Shown here: in pieces, positions 61,902 through 64,000 of the stretch
How the letters are laid out: each line of letters begins with the position of its first letter
Numbering within the stretch: the first letter of the stretch is position 1
From: JACDAN01 sp963847235
Lineage (GTDB): Bacteria; Actinomycetota; Thermoleophilia; Gaiellales; Gaiellaceae
NCBI GenBank assembly: GCA_963847235.1
Contig: CAWJYU010000025.1
Location: forward strand, 26,123-90,122
Length of the DNA stretch: 64,000 nt
Reading direction: 5' to 3'
Translations under genes and position numbers: made by a program
The notes under the pieces: model-generated
What the model was told of the DNA's origin: nothing
What the model saw: the letters and a program-made list of their open reading frames with translations, nothing else
Database searches by the model: none

Positions 61902-61916
61902 TATACTGCGCCGCTC
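61902..61916 (+). promoter_or_regulatory. rpsA promoter
   Basis: TATACT (61902-61907) is the closest match to the TATAAT consensus in this window and lies 9 nt before the GTG at 61917, fitting a highly expressed ribosomal protein gene. Confidence 0.55.
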
Positions 61917-63324
61917 GTGGTGAGCGACATCGCCGACAAACAGCACGTGGACGACCCCGAGGTCTGGACCACCGGGCCCGAGGGCGAGCTGATCCCGGAT
62001 TACGAGTCCACCTTCCCGACCATCAACGAGGGAGAGGTCGTCCACGGCACCGTGGTGCGCGTGGACAAGGACGAGGTGCTCGTGGACATCGGCTACAAGT
62101 CCGAGGGCGTCATCCCGCTCTCCGAGCTCTCGATCCGCCGGTCGGTGAACCCTGAGGACGAGGTCAAGCTCGGCGAGGAGGTCGACGCGCTCGTCCTGAC
62201 CAAGGAGGACGCGGAGGGCCGGCTGATCCTCTCCAAGAAGCGCGCGCGCTTCGAGCTGGCCTGGAAGATGATCGAGCAGAAGGCCGAGTCGGGCGAGGCG
62301 ATCGTCGGCCGCGTGATCGAGGTCGTGAAGGGCGGCCTGATCCTCGACCTGGGCGTGCGGGGGCTTCCTCCCGGCGTCGCTCGTCGACATCCGCCGCGTG
62401 CAGGACCTGGACGAGTTCCTCGGCCAGGAGCTGCGCGCGAAGGTCATCGAGCTCAACCGCTCGCGGAACAACGTCGTCCTGTCGCGCCGCGCCGTCCTCG
62501 AGGACGAGCGCAAGGAGCAGCGGCAGCAGATCCTCGACCGGCTCCAGCCCGGAGACGTCGTCGAGGGACAGATCTCGAACATCGTCGACTTCGGCGCCTT
62601 CGTCGACCTCGACGGGATGGACGGCCTGATCCATATCTCCGAGCTCTCCTGGTCGCACGTGAACCACCCGTCCGAGGTGCTCGAGATCGGCCAGACGGTC
62701 GAGGTGAAGGTGCTGGACATCGACCGCGACCGCCAACGGATCTCGCTCGGGCTCAAGCAGACCCAGAGCGATCCCTGGCAGCAGGTGCTCGACCAGTACA
62801 ACGAGGGCGACGTCGTCGAGGGCAAGGTCACGAAGGTCGTCACCTTCGGCGCCTTCGTCGAGATCATGCCCGGCGTCGAGGGGCTCGTCCACATCTCCGA
62901 GCTCGCGCAGCACCACGTCGAGAACCCGCGCGAGGTCGTCTCGCAGGGCGACCAGGTGCAGGCGAAGATCATCGAGGTCGACGCAGAGCGACGCCGGCTC
63001 TCGCTGTCGCTGAAGCGCGTCGAGGGCGACGGGCCGACCCCGGCGTCCGAGCTCGGCCTGTCCGACGAGGTCTTCGCGGAGGCCCCGGCTACGGAGGCCC
63101 CGGCCGAGGTGGCGCTCGAGGAGAGCACGGGCGCCGAACCGTCGCCCGAGCCCGTCGGCGCGCCGGAAGAGCCGCAGCCCGTGGAGGGCGAGCCCGACGG
63201 CGAGGCCGAGCCGGCTGACGAGCCGCTGCCCGAGAGCCAGACTCCGGCCGAGACCGTCGCGCTGGACGAGCCGGCTCCGGCCGAAGAGACGACTCCGGCC
63301 GAAGAGACGACCGACGAGCAATAA
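61917..63324 (+). CDS. rpsA: 30S ribosomal protein S1; probable frame error near 62361
   Basis: About 468 aa after correction: four S1 RNA-binding domains (about 38-105, 123-190, 208-276 and 293-362), e.g. GEVVHGTVVRVDKDEVLVDIGYKSEG and GQISNIVDFGAFVDLDGMDGLIHISEL, then a long acidic Glu/Pro-rich tail. The GGGGG run at 62359-62363 has one G too many; removing it gives GFLPASLVDIRRVQDLDEFLG. S1 recruits mRNA to the ribosome; in an organism with many leaderless mRNAs its role is of interest. Starts GTG at 61917 or 61920. Confidence 0.95.
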
Positions 63325-63331
63325 CCCTCCG

Positions 63332-63929
63332 GTCTCGGTCGCCATCACCGGCGGCATCGGGGCGGGGAAGAGCGAGGCGCTGAAGGCCTTCGCGCGGCAT
63401 GGCGCGGCCGTCGTGTCGAGTGACGAGATCGTCCACCACCTGATCCGCACCGACACCGAGGTCAAGGCGGCGATGCTCGAGCGCCTCGGCGACGGAATCC
63501 TGGACGAGGACGGTGACATCGATCGTGCCAGGGTGGGGCAGCTCGTCTTCGGCGACCGGGAGGCGCTCGCCTGGCTCGAGGGCCTCCTCCACCCCGCGCG
63601 TCTCGGCGGAGTACCTGAACTGGCGCGAGCAGCTGGCGAAGCTTCCAGGGGCGCCCGACGTCTGCGTGACCGAGGTTCCACTGCTCTACGAGGTCGGGGC
63701 GCAGAACAGGTTCGACAAAGTGGTGGCGATCACGGCGCCTCGGCTCCTGCGCGAGCAGCGGACAAACGTCCCGATGGGGGGCCGGGAGGAGCGCCTGATC
63801 CCCGACCGCGAGAAGGTGAAGCGCGCCGACTACGCGTACGTGAACACCGGCGGGCTGGACCAGCTCGACGCGTGGGTCGGCGGCGTCATGGAAGAGCTTC
63901 GAGCATCTCGCGGGCGCGCACCGCTATGA
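63332..63929 (+). CDS. coaE: Dephospho-CoA kinase; probable frame error near 63590 and unclear start
   Basis: The final enzyme of coenzyme A synthesis. The P-loop is VAITGGIGAGKSEALKAF, followed by SSDEIVHHLIRTDTEV and, after the frame change, LLYEVGAQNRFDKVVAITAP. One extra C in CACCCCGCG near 63590 explains the shift. No ATG, GTG or TTG starts the correct frame. An ACG at 63314, inside the end of rpsA, would give T-S-N-N-P-P-V-S before the P-loop. The coordinate 63332 given here is only the beginning of the conserved sequence. The order rpsA-coaE is common in actinobacteria. Confidence 0.85.
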
Positions 63930-64000
63930 CGACGTTGCCCTTCGCCGTGGCTCCGCGCAGCGCGCGGTCGAGGATCGTCCGCGCATCCTCCGGATCGAGA
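63886..64000 (-). CDS. C-terminal fragment of an unknown gene (5' part beyond window)
   Basis: An open frame of 37 codons plus stop enters from the right edge on the minus strand. The peptide has helical character with normal codon bias (LDPEDARTILDRALRG, then VVIAVRAREMLEALP). It would overlap the end of coaE by about 44 bp. Too short to name; it may be chance, but I see no other gene in this strip. Confidence 0.35.
   Translation of the reverse strand, partial: LDPEDARTILDRALRGATAKGNVVIAVRAREMLEALP

Overview
ORGANISM. The window is GC-rich bacterial DNA (roughly 70 percent by eye) and dense with genes. Many start codons are GTG or TTG, and most neighbours within operons overlap by 4 nt. A fused CofG-CofH (FbiC) gene for the F420 deazaflavin, an F420-type PPOX protein, two complete branched-chain amino acid (Liv) transporters, a phosphofructokinase with pyrophosphate-type signature residues and frequent leaderless starts behind TAnnnT boxes all suggest a deep-branching actinobacterium. 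The class Thermoleophilia (Gaiellales/Solirubrobacterales-like) is my best guess, but it is an inference from content, not a marker-gene result. I see no rRNA, CRISPR, phage or IS transposase. One tRNA-Leu(CAA) is present.

LAYOUT. 1-4.8 kb: a BNR-repeat protein diverges from a PPOX-HMG-CoA lyase-like pair; a membrane-anchored adenylate cyclase with a tiny upstream ORF diverges from a thioredoxin-domain (DUF255) protein. 4.8-11.8 kb: a secreted sulfatase, then Liv transporter 1 (livG, livF, livH, livM, livK). 12-17.4 kb: fbiC, a cupin and leuS behind a probable leader-peptide attenuator. 17.4-24.3 kb: an HD-GYP response regulator, an ECF sigma factor with a DUF4349 partner, comEA-comEC, holA and rpsT. 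24.4-33.8 kb: murJ, lepA, hemW, hrcA, dnaJ, prmA, mtaB, HIT and yqeY in one direction. 34-38.6 kb: a PLP decarboxylase diverging from phoH-ybeY-dgk/PAP2-cdd-era. 38.8-48.6 kb: a methyltransferase, deoC with two aldehyde dehydrogenases, a TIM-barrel-like unknown, a GT39-type membrane glycosyltransferase, a fused spermidine-synthase-like protein, a lipoprotein and a Dyp-like peroxidase. 48.7-55.5 kb: pfkA, tRNA-Leu and Liv transporter 2. 55.5-64 kb: a LarA-like/GNAT/GNAT operon diverging from polA, an alpha/beta hydrolase, rpsA and coaE.

CROSS-CUTTING SIGNALS. (1) A promoter core close to GGGCTAnnCT lies 6-9 nt upstream of many starts. Because it is symmetric, several divergent pairs share overlapping -10 boxes, so both genes can be leaderless. 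(2) Four genes can be read to full family length only from a CTG codon that overlaps the previous stop as CTGA. (3) There are several dispersed repeat families: a 164-bp hairpin-forming repeat (two copies), paired AGTAACA..TGTTACT palindromes (three loci, one in frame inside polA), a pair of GGGGTCAGACCCC palindromes, and a two-copy element of about 55 bp. (4) Nine coding frames break, each by one extra G or C and never by a loss, including in essential genes (polA twice, rpsA, coaE). This looks like a systematic sequencing or assembly artefact, so I annotate those genes as intact CDS with a probable frame error.
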